Made by a program: the position numbers and the translations under genes
The notes under the pieces: model-generated
Seen by the model: only the letters and a program-made list of their open reading frames with translations
Databases searched by the model: none
What the model was told of the DNA's origin: nothing
Source of the DNA: Verrucomicrobiaceae bacterium E54
Lineage (GTDB): Bacteria > Verrucomicrobiota > Verrucomicrobiia > Verrucomicrobiales > Akkermansiaceae
Reading direction: 5' to 3'
Assembly: GCA_022548915.1 (NCBI GenBank)
Contig: JAKZES010000041.1
Coordinates: 1-49,372 of the forward strand
Length of the DNA: 49,372 nucleotides
Part shown: piece after piece, positions 32,516 to 40,368 of the stretch
How the letters are laid out: every line of letters begins with the position of its first letter
How positions within the stretch are numbered: the first letter of the stretch is position 1

Positions 32516-32734
32516 GTAGTTCCCCCCTTCAGGGGGTCAAACCGTTAGCGGCTACAAGCTTGGGGAACTCAGCAGACGTCTTGAGTTCCGGATGGTGGAC
32601 TTTGATCTCACCGGTCCGGACTTTACGCCCTTTGCGGTGAAGCCCAGCACATCGGATCATCCCGGAAAGATCTAACGTCTCGCCACGCCAGGGGCTTCAC
32701 CCTGGCTCTGAAGACCCCCTGAAGGGGGAACTAC
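32516..32734. repeat. REP-pair-bounded structured element (about 220 bp)
   Basis: The ends are inverted copies with canonical REP form: GTAGTT then CCCCC-TTCA-GGGGG (32516-32538 and, on the minus strand, 32713-32734), differing by one C. Inside are further pairable segments: GGAACTCA/TGAGTTCC (32564-32571 with 32582-32589), GGTGAAGCCC/GGGCTTCACC (32636-32645 with 32692-32701) and CCAGGG/CCCTGG (32688-32693 with 32700-32705). No coding sequence is apparent. It sits between convergent lpxK and the pilT operon and may be a non-autonomous mobile element or a structured RNA. Confidence 0.75.
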
Positions 32735-32752
32735 ATACTCAACTGACCGGCC

Positions 32753-33433
32753 TTACTCCGCTTCGACCGGCACTTCCGTCTTGTAGCGGTCGAGAATGAG
32801 GTCCGCCACGCTGTCCTCGATCAGGCTGGCGCGTTCGAGGTCGCGGGCGAGTTGGCGCGCGGCGGCGGTCTGGATCGCATTCAGTTCACGATGCGGATCG
32901 GTCTCCGGCGGGTGGATCTCGAGGTTGGGAACGATCTTCTCGAACCCGGGTGAGATCGCCGGGTCGATGAGTGGAAGGATGACCGGCCGCCCAGCATCCG
33001 TGCGCGGCATCTCCCCGTCGCGCAACGATTTCAGATACCGCGAACTGAGGAGGCCGAGTTCATCCGCCGCACGATGGGCCTGGTCGAGCGTGCGCCGGAC
33101 CAGCTGCTCCCGCACCGGGTACTGCTGGGATGATCGGTAGTCGAAGCGGTCCTTTTTCCGGCGCTCATAGACGCGGTCGAAAAGCTCGGTCGGCGGCAGA
33201 CCCAGGTCGCGGGCATCCTCCACGGCGGCAACGGTGCGCAAGAGCACGCTCTCGGCCCCGGCGGCATCAAACTGCCGGTAGAACGACGCTTCGGACGTGA
33301 GTTCGCGGACTTCGTTCACCAGCTCACCCTTGTCGCGATAGATGCGGTACTGCTTCAGCGCCACCAGCACGCCGACAAGCACGGCAATGCCGACGAACAA
33401 CAGGCGGAGGACGTCTCTGACGCGGAGTTCCAT
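32753..33433 (-). CDS. Single-pass membrane protein of unknown function, linked to pilT
   Basis: A 226-aa protein with one N-terminal membrane helix (about residues 9-27, LLFVGIAVLVGVLVALKQ) and a long, charged, mostly helical domain behind it (for example ELVNEVRELTSEASFYRQF). I do not recognise the family. Its start abuts the stop of the pilT gene by one base, so the two are translationally coupled and it may be a pilus or motility accessory factor. The gene order is the two PilT-type ATPases followed by this protein. Confidence 0.75.
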   Translation of the reverse strand: MELRVRDVLRLLFVGIAVLVGVLVALKQYRIYRDKGELVNEVRELTSEASFYRQFDAAGAESVLLRTVAAVEDARDLGLPPTELFDRVYERRKKDRFDYRSSQQYPVREQLVRRTLDQAHRAADELGLLSSRYLKSLRDGEMPRTDAGRPVILPLIDPAISPGFEKIVPNLEIHPPETDPHRELNAIQTAAARQLARDLERASLIEDSVADLILDRYKTEVPVEAE

Positions 33434-34524
33434 CAGGTCCAGATCGATTTGGGTTTCTTGGGCGGCTCGGGCTGGTCGAAGTTACGCCGCTCGCGCGCAT
33501 GGGCAATGGCTTCCTCGCGGGTGATCACGCCGTTCTCCAACAGGGCGGCGATCGACTGGTCGATCGTGCGGTTGCCGTCCTGATGGGCGATCTCCATCAG
33601 ACCCACCAACTGCTCGACCTTCAGGTCGCGGATGCAGGCGCGGATGCCGTGGTTGGCGCGCAGCACTTCCGAGGCCAGCACCCGGCCCTGCCCGTCGGCG
33701 CGCGGCATGAGCCGCTGCGAGACGATGGCCTCGAGCACCCCCGCGAGCTGGGTGGTGATCTGCGCCTGCTGGTCGGCCGGAAAGACGTCGATCAGCCGGT
33801 CGATCGACTGCGGCGCGTCAAGCGTGTGCAAGGTGGCAAGCACGAGGTGTCCGGTCTCCGCCGCCGTGAGGGCGATGCGGATGGTCTCCAGATCCCGAAG
33901 CTCGGAAACCACGATCACGTCGGGGTCCTGCCGCAGCGCCTGACGCAGGGCGATCGGGAAGGCCCGCGTGTCGCGGCCGATCTCCCGTTGCTTGACGAGG
34001 CAGCTGTTGTGGGAAAAGAGGAACTCGATCGGGTCCTCGATGGTCACGATGATGCCCGAGCGGGTCTCGGAAATCCGGCGGATCATGGACGCAAGCGTGG
34101 TCGACTTCCCCGATCCCGTGATGCCCGTCACCAGCACGAGGCCCCGGTGCAACTGGCAGATCTGGTCGACCACCGGGTGGTGACCGAGCGTCCCCAACTC
34201 CGGAATTTCCTCGGGAATGTGGCGGAAGGCCGCCTCGGGACTGCCACGGACGATGTGGACGTTCCCCCGGAAGCGGCCGACGTCTTCGATCTGCAGGGCA
34301 TAGTCGAGCTCCAGATCCTCGGCCAGCTTGGCCCGCTGCTTCTCGCTCAAGGTGTCGTCGATCAGGCGGGCGACGGTGCCGGGATCGAGCAGGAAATCCT
34401 CAAGAGGCCGCAAGACTCCGGACACCCGCGCCGCCGGCGGGGCCCAGGCCGAAAGGTGAAAGTCGGATCCGCCGAGTTCGACGGTCTGCCGCAGGTATTC
34501 GGTGATTTCTCGGACTTCGCTCAT
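33433..34524 (-). CDS. pilT: Type IV pilus retraction ATPase, PilT
   Basis: A hexameric ATPase that powers pilus retraction. The 363-aa sequence follows PilT closely: GGSDFHLSAWAPPAARVSG at the N-terminus, Walker A GITGSGKSTTLASM, the Asp box IVTIEDPIEFLF, Walker B DVIVVSELRDLETIRIALTA, and the His box GHLVLATLHTLDAPQSIDR. The usual VGE in Walker B reads VSE here. The ATG at 34524 gives the standard N-terminus. It lies 17 bp after the upstream PilT-like gene. Confidence 0.94.
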   Translation of the reverse strand: MSEVREITEYLRQTVELGGSDFHLSAWAPPAARVSGVLRPLEDFLLDPGTVARLIDDTLSEKQRAKLAEDLELDYALQIEDVGRFRGNVHIVRGSPEAAFRHIPEEIPELGTLGHHPVVDQICQLHRGLVLVTGITGSGKSTTLASMIRRISETRSGIIVTIEDPIEFLFSHNSCLVKQREIGRDTRAFPIALRQALRQDPDVIVVSELRDLETIRIALTAAETGHLVLATLHTLDAPQSIDRLIDVFPADQQAQITTQLAGVLEAIVSQRLMPRADGQGRVLASEVLRANHGIRACIRDLKVEQLVGLMEIAHQDGNRTIDQSIAALLENGVITREEAIAHARERRNFDQPEPPKKPKSIWT

Positions 34525-34541
34525 GGCTTGGAGATTGCGAT

Positions 34542-35600
34542 TCAGGAGATCCCTCGCAGGGCACGATCCAGATCCTGCGGGCGGTCGCTGGAAGCACGCG
34601 CGGTGTCTGGATCGATGATGTTCTGCTCCACCGCCGCCACCAGGTAGCGCAGGAAGGAGCAGGCGGTGTCGTCGCGACACTCGTCCACGTGGTCACGCAA
34701 TTCCGCGAAGCGACCCTCGGCGATCCACTTCCGGGTCACGGCGACATTCTCGAAGAACTCCAGCACCACCGCCATGCCGCCGTCGAGTCGCGGCAGAAGT
34801 TGCTGGGAGATGACCCCGATGAGCTGCTGGGAAAGCAGACCCGAGGCTCCCATGCGGTTGTCGCCGACGAGTCGCGACACCCGCTCCATCGCCACCGGCA
34901 CACCGGAAACCCCGGAGCCATGGATCGTCGAAATCACGAGATGCCCGGTCTCCGCCGCCCGCAGGGCGCTCAAGGCCGACTCCGAATCGCGGATCTCGCC
35001 GAAGAAGATGACGTCGGGATTCTGACGCAGGGCCTGGCGCAGGGCCTTCTCGAAGTCGCCGGTGTCGTGGTGCACCTCGCGCTGGGAAAAGAAGGATCGG
35101 TCGTTCCGGAACAGATACTCGATGGGATCCTCGATGGTCACGATGTGCCTCGCCTCGCGCTGGTTGATCCACTGCAGGCAGGCGGCGACCGTGGTCGATT
35201 TCCCCGAGCCGGTCGGCCCGGTGACGAGCACCAGCCCGGAGCGGCGTTCCAACCAGCGGCCGAGCACCTCGCCGGGAAGTCCGAGCGTGTCGAAATCCGG
35301 AATCTCGCTCTTGATCGGCCGCATTACGACCGCGAGGCGGCCGAGGGTCCGGAAGGCATTCACCCTCAGGCGGCCGGCACCGGGAACCTCCAGGCTCGCG
35401 TCGCCATCCAGATCCCGCTCCGGATCGAGGCCGCATTGGTTCCAGATCGAGGCAATGGCCGCGCGATCCACCCCGCCGCCATGGGCGATGATCACCTCTC
35501 CATCATGGCGCACCCGGGGCCGCTCACCTTCCGTAATGAACAGATCGCTCGCCCCGCCGGTAAACGCGGTGGTGATCAGCTCCGTGAGATTTCCATCCAT
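34542..35600 (-). CDS. Second PilT/PilU-like secretion ATPase
   Basis: A 352-aa paralogue of PilT. The N-terminus starts with MDGNLTELITTAFTGGASDLF, as expected for the N-terminal PAS-like domain. Walker A is GPTGSGKSTTVAA, followed by IVTIEDPIEYLF, Walker B DVIFFGEIRDSESALSALRA, and the His box GHLVISTIHGSGVSG. The C-terminal third diverges from PilT and has paired Cys residues (ECRDDTACSFLRYL). It may be a PilU-type partner or serve a different pilus-like system. I chose the ATG at 35600 because it fits family length; a start at 35645 would add 15 unmatched residues. Confidence 0.9.
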   Translation of the reverse strand: MDGNLTELITTAFTGGASDLFITEGERPRVRHDGEVIIAHGGGVDRAAIASIWNQCGLDPERDLDGDASLEVPGAGRLRVNAFRTLGRLAVVMRPIKSEIPDFDTLGLPGEVLGRWLERRSGLVLVTGPTGSGKSTTVAACLQWINQREARHIVTIEDPIEYLFRNDRSFFSQREVHHDTGDFEKALRQALRQNPDVIFFGEIRDSESALSALRAAETGHLVISTIHGSGVSGVPVAMERVSRLVGDNRMGASGLLSQQLIGVISQQLLPRLDGGMAVVLEFFENVAVTRKWIAEGRFAELRDHVDECRDDTACSFLRYLVAAVEQNIIDPDTARASSDRPQDLDRALRGIS

Positions 35601-35652
35601 CGTCAACGCGCAACCTAATGGACAATTCCCGGGTTGGAGAGGCAAAAACCCG

Positions 35653-36543
35653 TCACCCCTTCGGCAGGAAGAACCCGCGCTGCTTGTCCGAGATCGGCAG
35701 GCCGAGCATTTCCATCACCTCGAGCATGTCCTCCCAGATCTTGCGCTTGTCGCCGAGGGCGGCGGAGCCGTGCAGGAGATAGGCCGGGTGATAGGTCACG
35801 CGGACCGGGATCCCGTCGAACTCGTGCCACTTTCCGCGCATCGCGCCGACCGATCCGCTCAGCCCGAGCAATCCTTCCGCGGCGGTGCCGCCGAGGGCCA
35901 CGATGCACTTGGGACGCACGACCTTCACCTCCTCGCGGACGAAGGGCAGGCAGGCCGCCATTTCCTCGGGGGTCGGTTTGCGGTTGTTGGAGGTCTGCTT
36001 CGGCATCGCCGGGCGGAACTTGACGATGTTCGAGATGTAAACGCCGGTGCGCTCGACCCCCATCGCCTTGAGGATGTCGTTGAGCTTCTGGCCGGCGGGG
36101 CCGACGAAGGGCTCGCCCTGCCGTTCCTCGTGGTGGCCGGGAGCCTCGCCGACGAGCATCAGCTCGGCCTCGGGATCGCCCACCGAAAACACCATCTTCT
36201 CCCGCAGGGTTCCCATCGCCCTGGCCGGCTGCCAGTTCTCCGCCTGCGCCTTGAGCGAGGCGACGCGCTCGGCCGCCGTGGCGCCCTCGACCTTCAACTC
36301 GGCGGGCGGCGGCGCGGCGGGTGCCTCCCGCGGCCTCGCCGGGGCCGTCGTCTTCGATCGAGCCGGAGTCGCCTGAGTGGGGGCCGACGAGGCGGTCCCT
36401 CCCTTGTTCTTCTTCGCCGCCACCGTCCGTCGATGAAGGTCGCGCAGGACCTCGCGCGCCTCCTCGTCGAGGTACACATGCTCCACCCCCCGGGCCTGCT
36501 CGGCCCGCAGGTGATCAAGGAGGAGATCCACCGCCCGGCTCAC
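35653..36543 (-). CDS. Uracil-DNA glycosylase, family 4-like, lacking most Fe-S cysteines
   Basis: A 296-aa base-excision repair enzyme that should remove uracil from DNA. The C-terminal about 190 residues match family 4 UDGs: MLVGEAPGHHEERQGEPFVG (motif A), VYISNIVKFRP, and VTYHPAYLL (motif B). The first about 100 residues are a charged, Pro-Ala-rich extension. Family 4 enzymes usually bind a 4Fe-4S cluster through four Cys. Here the first pair (normally CxxC before VFG) reads NWQPARAMG, and the KCRP Cys is Phe (KFRP). Only the fourth (EEMAACLPF) remains, so cluster binding looks lost. Confidence 0.9.
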   Translation of the reverse strand: MSRAVDLLLDHLRAEQARGVEHVYLDEEAREVLRDLHRRTVAAKKNKGGTASSAPTQATPARSKTTAPARPREAPAAPPPAELKVEGATAAERVASLKAQAENWQPARAMGTLREKMVFSVGDPEAELMLVGEAPGHHEERQGEPFVGPAGQKLNDILKAMGVERTGVYISNIVKFRPAMPKQTSNNRKPTPEEMAACLPFVREEVKVVRPKCIVALGGTAAEGLLGLSGSVGAMRGKWHEFDGIPVRVTYHPAYLLHGSAALGDKRKIWEDMLEVMEMLGLPISDKQRGFFLPKG

Positions 36544-36671
36544 GGACGCAGCCTATCGGTGCGCCCCGGTGCTTGGCAATGCCCCTCGACAAATCCCCGG
36601 CCCGGCGGCGCTTCCGGGATGAATGCGGGACAAATCCACACCCGCCGATCCGTAACCTTCCCCCACGAACC

Positions 36672-37334
36672 ATGATCCGCCCGCTTCTTTTCAGCCTGTT
36701 CCTGCTGCCCGCAGGGCTCCACGCCGCCGTCGAGATCGACATCGAGGCCTTCGGCGAGAGCCTCGGCGGATGGAAAAACAAGACGGTCGACTACACCCTT
36801 TCGGGAGCTGACTACCGGACCTACCAGCCGGAGATCTCGCCCTCGCCCGACGGCGGCATCTTTGCCTCGATCCGCATCGACCACCGCCGCGGCTGGCTCG
36901 CCAGCGACGACCATGCCGTGCTCGAAGTGAGCTTCGGCCCGGACGGATCGGTGACCTCGGCCAAATCCACCCTCGCCGTTCAGGGGCGGACCGTTTCCAG
37001 CGACCTCATCCGCAGCACCGCCGACGCCGGAGGTGCCCTGGTCGGGGCGGAAGGCGCGGTGAAGATTGGCAGCAACCTGGTGGCCGACCTTTCCAGCAAG
37101 CTGATGCGCGAAAAGATCGTCGAAGCCGGGCGGGTGTCCTTCCCGGCGGCGGTCCGCCACAACTACAACCTCCTCTATCAGGCCGTGCGCCTGCTCAAGG
37201 CCGAGCCTCCCGCCGACGGCGGTGCCGGCCGGGCCGAGGACGACCGCGAAGCCGAACCGCAGAAGGCCGTTCCCCTGCCCGAAGAAAAGACGCCCCCGCT
37301 CGAGATCAAGCCCTACGGCTCGAAAGGGCAGTGA
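36672..37334 (+). CDS. Secreted protein of unknown function (paralogue of the gene at 41007)
   Basis: A 220-aa protein with signal peptide MIRPLLFSLFLLPAGLHA. The mature start VEIDIEAFGESLGGWKNKTVDYTLSG aligns with the start of the 199-aa protein at 41007 (LDVEAVGRDLNGWRGGVARYSLSG), and both continue with an extended strand region and a helical C-terminal part. The C-terminus here ends in a charged, Pro/Glu-rich tail. No family is recognised. The gene is divergent from the UDG gene. The ATG at 36672 is at the signal peptide; longer frames upstream have no support. Confidence 0.82.
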   Translation: MIRPLLFSLFLLPAGLHAAVEIDIEAFGESLGGWKNKTVDYTLSGADYRTYQPEISPSPDGGIFASIRIDHRRGWLASDDHAVLEVSFGPDGSVTSAKSTLAVQGRTVSSDLIRSTADAGGALVGAEGAVKIGSNLVADLSSKLMREKIVEAGRVSFPAAVRHNYNLLYQAVRLLKAEPPADGGAGRAEDDREAEPQKAVPLPEEKTPPLEIKPYGSKGQ

Positions 37335-37335
37335 G

Positions 37336-37477
37336 GGAGTGGCGCTTTGAAAGCGCCATAACGGGGCGGGGCGGACTCCCGTCCGCTGGGAAAGGTCCCG
37401 TGGTGAATCGAGGCAAGCCGTCAGTCGCGACCTGAAGGTCGCCCCGCCCTGCCATGGCTCCTGCAAGGAGCCACTCC
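37336..37477. repeat. Composite GGAG-headed REP/BIME-like element
   Basis: The left end is GGAGTGGCGCTTTGAAAGCG (stem TGGCGCTT with its complement, to 37358). The right end, read on the minus strand, is GGAGTGGCTCC with a 7-bp stem (37455-37473). The outer octamers GGAGTGGC/GCCACTCC are inverted terminal copies. A third hairpin, GCGACCTGAAGGTCGC, is at 37427-37442. It lies between the convergent 36672 gene and the XerC/D gene, where it could also terminate transcription. Confidence 0.75.
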
Positions 37478-37489
37478 GTCCGGAGTTCG

Positions 37490-38395
37490 CTACCCGCGCG
37501 GGTGGAACTTCTTGTGGATCGACTTCAGCCGTGCGCCGTCGATGTGGGTGTAAATCTGCGTGGTGGAAATGTCGGCGTGGCCGAGCAACTCCTGGATCAC
37601 CCGCAGGTCGGCACCTCCTTCGAGAAGATGGGTCGCGAACGAGTGCCGCAGCAAGTGCGGGTAGATCTTGCTCTCGATCCCCGCCTGGGCCGCCCGCTCC
37701 TTGACGATCTGCCGCACCCGGTCCGGAGACAGCCGCCCACCCCGCACGCTGAGAAAGACCTCCGAGCCCGTTCGTTTCCCGACCAGGCTCCGGCGCTCCC
37801 GGGCCAGATACGCCTCGAGCGCCTCGCGGGCCTTTCCGCCCACCGGCACCACGCGCGTCTTGTTGCCCTTGCCGGTCACCCGCAGGAAGCGGTCGTCGGC
37901 ATCGTATTGCTCGAGTTTCAGCCCGCACAACTCGCTCAGGCGCAGTCCCGACGAATAGAACAGCTCGAGCATCGCCCGGTCCCGCAGCCCCAGCGGCCGC
38001 GTGAGATCGATGCCGTCCAGCAGCCGCTCGATCATCGTCCGGTTCAGTGTTTCCGGCAGCGCCTGGCCGGAGCGTGGGGCCAGCAGGGGCTCGGCGGGAT
38101 CCATCGGCAACACCCCGGTCGCCGCCAGCCAGCGGAAGAACACCTTGAGGTGCACCGTCGCGATCCGCAGCGACGACGCGGCGAGTCCGCCACGCTTGCG
38201 ATCGGCAAGAAACTCCGAGAGTTCGTCGGTGCCGAGGTCCTCGATCGGCAGCCCGCGCTTCTTCATCCAGCCACCCAGCGCCTCAAGCGTCTGGCGCAGT
38301 GACAGCTGGTAGGCCTCCGAAAGCCCCCGCTCCACCGCGACAAAGCGGATGAATCCTTCGATCTCCCGATCCACGTCGGAAGGCTGCGCCTTCAA
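37490..38395 (-). CDS. Tyrosine recombinase, XerC/XerD type
   Basis: A site-specific recombinase of 301 aa, probably resolving chromosome dimers at a dif site. Catalytic residues are visible: the first Arg in YSSGLRLSELCGL, the beta-hairpin Lys in TGKGNKTRVVPV, HLLRHSFATHLL for the His-x2-Arg, and LLGHADISTTQIYTHI for the last His and nucleophile Tyr. The N-terminal SAM-like domain (EIEGFIRFVAVERGLSEAY) is present. I chose the TTG at 38395 (MKAQPSDVDREIEG), giving a normal XerC/D length. The frame continues upstream through a heptamer array to an ATG at 38497, which looks like non-coding DNA. XerC versus XerD cannot be decided here. Confidence 0.93.
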   Translation of the reverse strand: MKAQPSDVDREIEGFIRFVAVERGLSEAYQLSLRQTLEALGGWMKKRGLPIEDLGTDELSEFLADRKRGGLAASSLRIATVHLKVFFRWLAATGVLPMDPAEPLLAPRSGQALPETLNRTMIERLLDGIDLTRPLGLRDRAMLELFYSSGLRLSELCGLKLEQYDADDRFLRVTGKGNKTRVVPVGGKAREALEAYLARERRSLVGKRTGSEVFLSVRGGRLSPDRVRQIVKERAAQAGIESKIYPHLLRHSFATHLLEGGADLRVIQELLGHADISTTQIYTHIDGARLKSIHKKFHPRG

Positions 38396-38479
38396 TGACC
38401 AATGATAAATGACAAATGACAAAACCCGCTCCCCGGTCTGGGCACTTGGAAGTTGGAACTTCTCACTTGGAACTTGGAG
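38394..38479 (+). repeat. Two heptanucleotide repeat arrays in the xerC/truA divergent gap
   Basis: The first array has four in-register units: AATGACC, AATGATA, AATGACA, AATGACA (38394-38421). The second has CTTGGAA, GTTGGAA, CTTCTCA, CTTGGAA, CTTGGAG (38445-38479). The recombinase start codon lies in the first unit. No other gene fits in this 100-bp gap. Confidence 0.8.
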
Positions 38480-38495
38480 GCGCAGCCTCCCCCCC

Positions 38496-39251
38496 ATGCG
38501 CTTGAAGCTGACCCTTTCCTACGACGGCCGGCCCCACGAGGGATGGCAGTCGCAGCCCGGCGGCAACACGGTCCAGGACCTTCTTGAAGCGGCGGCCACC
38601 GAGGTCGCCAAGGAGCCCGTCCGCGTCCATGGTTCCGGACGCACCGACGCCGGCGTGCACGCCCTGGCCCAGGTCGCCCACCTCGACGCCCCCGAAGCGC
38701 TCACCATGAACCCCTTCAACTGGGTCCCCGCCCTCAACACCAAGTTGCCACCCAGCATCCGCGTCCTGGGTGCCGAGGAAGCCTCGGCGGACTTCCACGC
38801 GCGCTTTTCCGCGAAGGGAAAGACCTACCACTACGACATCGCGACCGAGCCGGTGCTCTCGCCCTTCCGCGCCGGGTTGGCGTGGCACCTGCCGCGGCAG
38901 TTCGATCCCACCCAGCTCGAAGCCGCGCTTCAGATCACCCTCGGCCGGCACGACTTCGAGGCCTTTGCGGCGAAGCGGGGCAACGAGACCGAAGCCACCG
39001 ACCACCACCGCACCCTGACCCGCGCCAGCGTCGAGCCCCTCGACCACGGCTGGCGGCTCACCTGGAGCGGCGATGGGTTCCTCTACAAGATGGTACGGCT
39101 GCTCACCGGAGCCGTCGTCCGCGTCGCCGAAGGCCGTTTGCCGCCTGACGACTTCGCACGGTTCCTCGATCAACCGGAGGGCCTACCCCACGGCCGCTCC
39201 AGCTTCTGCGCTCCCGCCGACGGCTTGTATCTGCAGTCGGTGGATTATTGA
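38496..39251 (+). CDS. truA: tRNA pseudouridine(38-40) synthase
   Basis: Converts uridines 38-40 of the anticodon stem-loop to pseudouridine. The 251-aa protein matches TruA: LTLSYDGRPHEGWQSQPGGN at the start, catalytic Asp in VHGSGRTDAGVHALAQ, FHARFSAKGKTYHYDI, and GDGFLYKMVRLLTGAVVRVAEG near the C-terminus. The ATG at 38496 gives the expected N-terminus. It diverges from the recombinase gene and ends 6 bp from the convergent ThuA gene. Confidence 0.96.
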   Translation: MRLKLTLSYDGRPHEGWQSQPGGNTVQDLLEAAATEVAKEPVRVHGSGRTDAGVHALAQVAHLDAPEALTMNPFNWVPALNTKLPPSIRVLGAEEASADFHARFSAKGKTYHYDIATEPVLSPFRAGLAWHLPRQFDPTQLEAALQITLGRHDFEAFAAKRGNETEATDHHRTLTRASVEPLDHGWRLTWSGDGFLYKMVRLLTGAVVRVAEGRLPPDDFARFLDQPEGLPHGRSSFCAPADGLYLQSVDY

Positions 39252-39257
39252 TTCGGT

Positions 39258-40292
39258 TCACTCGACGTAATCCGCCGGCTTGCGGGGAACCACACCGAGC
39301 TTGTCGTAGGCGAAGCCGCTGTCGAGCGGCTTGTAGCTGCCGACGTGGTCCACGCTGCGTTCGGGATCGATCCTGTCTTCGATGCCCATGCCCCAGTAAA
39401 CTCCGTTGATCACCAGGCGACGCAGACCCTCGGACCGCAGATCCTTGGCGCTGCCCATGGTCGAGTGCAGCACCCGGGCGGACCCGCCCTTGCTGGTCTT
39501 CCAGTTCTTCACCCACACCACCGGAAGCGGTTCCTTCTCGGGATTGTCGGCGCCACCCTTCTCCCGGCCGATCAGCGGCTGGCCGTTCACCAGGGCCGTG
39601 CAGCCCTCCGGCAGCCCCTCGCCCTCCTTGTAAGTACGGTAAACATCGGAGGTCCCCCAGATGTCCCTCACCCCCGCAAGCACCGGATGGTCCTTCATCT
39701 CCGGCACGATGTCACCGCGGGTCGAGTCGCGCTGCCAGTTGCCGTGGTGCGCGAGAAAGCGACCGCCGATGATGTCCTCGAAGCGCACCGGCTTCCCATC
39801 GATCTCGTAGGGGATCGGCCCGCGGAAACCATGGTTGGCGGTCCGCAGCACGATGATCGGCTTGCCGGAGTCGAGGTAGGCGACGATGTGCTTGAGCTGG
39901 TCGTCCGGCAAGGTCAGCAGGCGGTGGAAGAAGATCACGCAATCGGCACTCGCGAGATGCTCCAGTCCCGGAATGTTGTGCTCCTTGAATTCGGACTCCC
40001 TGCCCTTCTCGGGGTAGACCGGCAGCGTCGGATCCACGAGGCCGTCCTCGTTGACCCCGAAGAGCACGGTGGTGTCGAAGCCGTGGCGCTCGGCGAGGAT
40101 GCGGGCCATCATCGGCATGGCCTGCTCGCTGCGATATTCCTGATCGGCGGCGATGAGGACGACGTGCTTGCCCTTCCCGGGACCCTCCTTCCCTTCGAAG
40201 GTGAGCCAGCTCTCGCTATCCGGCACCGGGTGGGCGGCGGACAGACTGGCGATGCCGGAAATCATGAGAGACGTGATGGAAGGGAGTTTCAT
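39258..40292 (-). CDS. Secreted ThuA-domain protein
   Basis: A 344-aa ThuA-like protein with a signal-like N-terminus (MKLPSITSLMISGIASLSAA). The glutamine-amidotransferase-like fold shows HVVLIAADQEYRSEQAMPMM, CVIFFHRLLTLPDDQLKHI, PIIVLRTANHGFRG and VLHSTMGSAKDL. It is the stand-alone version of the domain at the C-terminus of the HEAT-ThuA protein at 9334. ThuA domains are tied to disaccharide metabolism, without a settled reaction. A 76-bp gap separates it from the FMN reductase gene on the same strand. Confidence 0.88.
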   Translation of the reverse strand: MKLPSITSLMISGIASLSAAHPVPDSESWLTFEGKEGPGKGKHVVLIAADQEYRSEQAMPMMARILAERHGFDTTVLFGVNEDGLVDPTLPVYPEKGRESEFKEHNIPGLEHLASADCVIFFHRLLTLPDDQLKHIVAYLDSGKPIIVLRTANHGFRGPIPYEIDGKPVRFEDIIGGRFLAHHGNWQRDSTRGDIVPEMKDHPVLAGVRDIWGTSDVYRTYKEGEGLPEGCTALVNGQPLIGREKGGADNPEKEPLPVVWVKNWKTSKGGSARVLHSTMGSAKDLRSEGLRRLVINGVYWGMGIEDRIDPERSVDHVGSYKPLDSGFAYDKLGVVPRKPADYVE

Positions 40293-40368
40293 GCGATTCG
40301 TGGGTGGAGAGAGAGCGGACCGACCCCGCCTGGCAGGGGAAGCTTACGGTCCGGGACCGGTGCGTCGA

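Noticed and set aside
32540-32712. A known riboswitch or tRNA-like RNA in the interior of the REP-bounded element
   Set aside because: The pairing segments do not fit a tRNA or any riboswitch consensus I can recall; I kept it only as an unclassified structured element.
28057-38479. The heptamer arrays as CRISPR arrays
   Set aside because: The units are 7 nt and contiguous, without spacers, and no cas genes are present.
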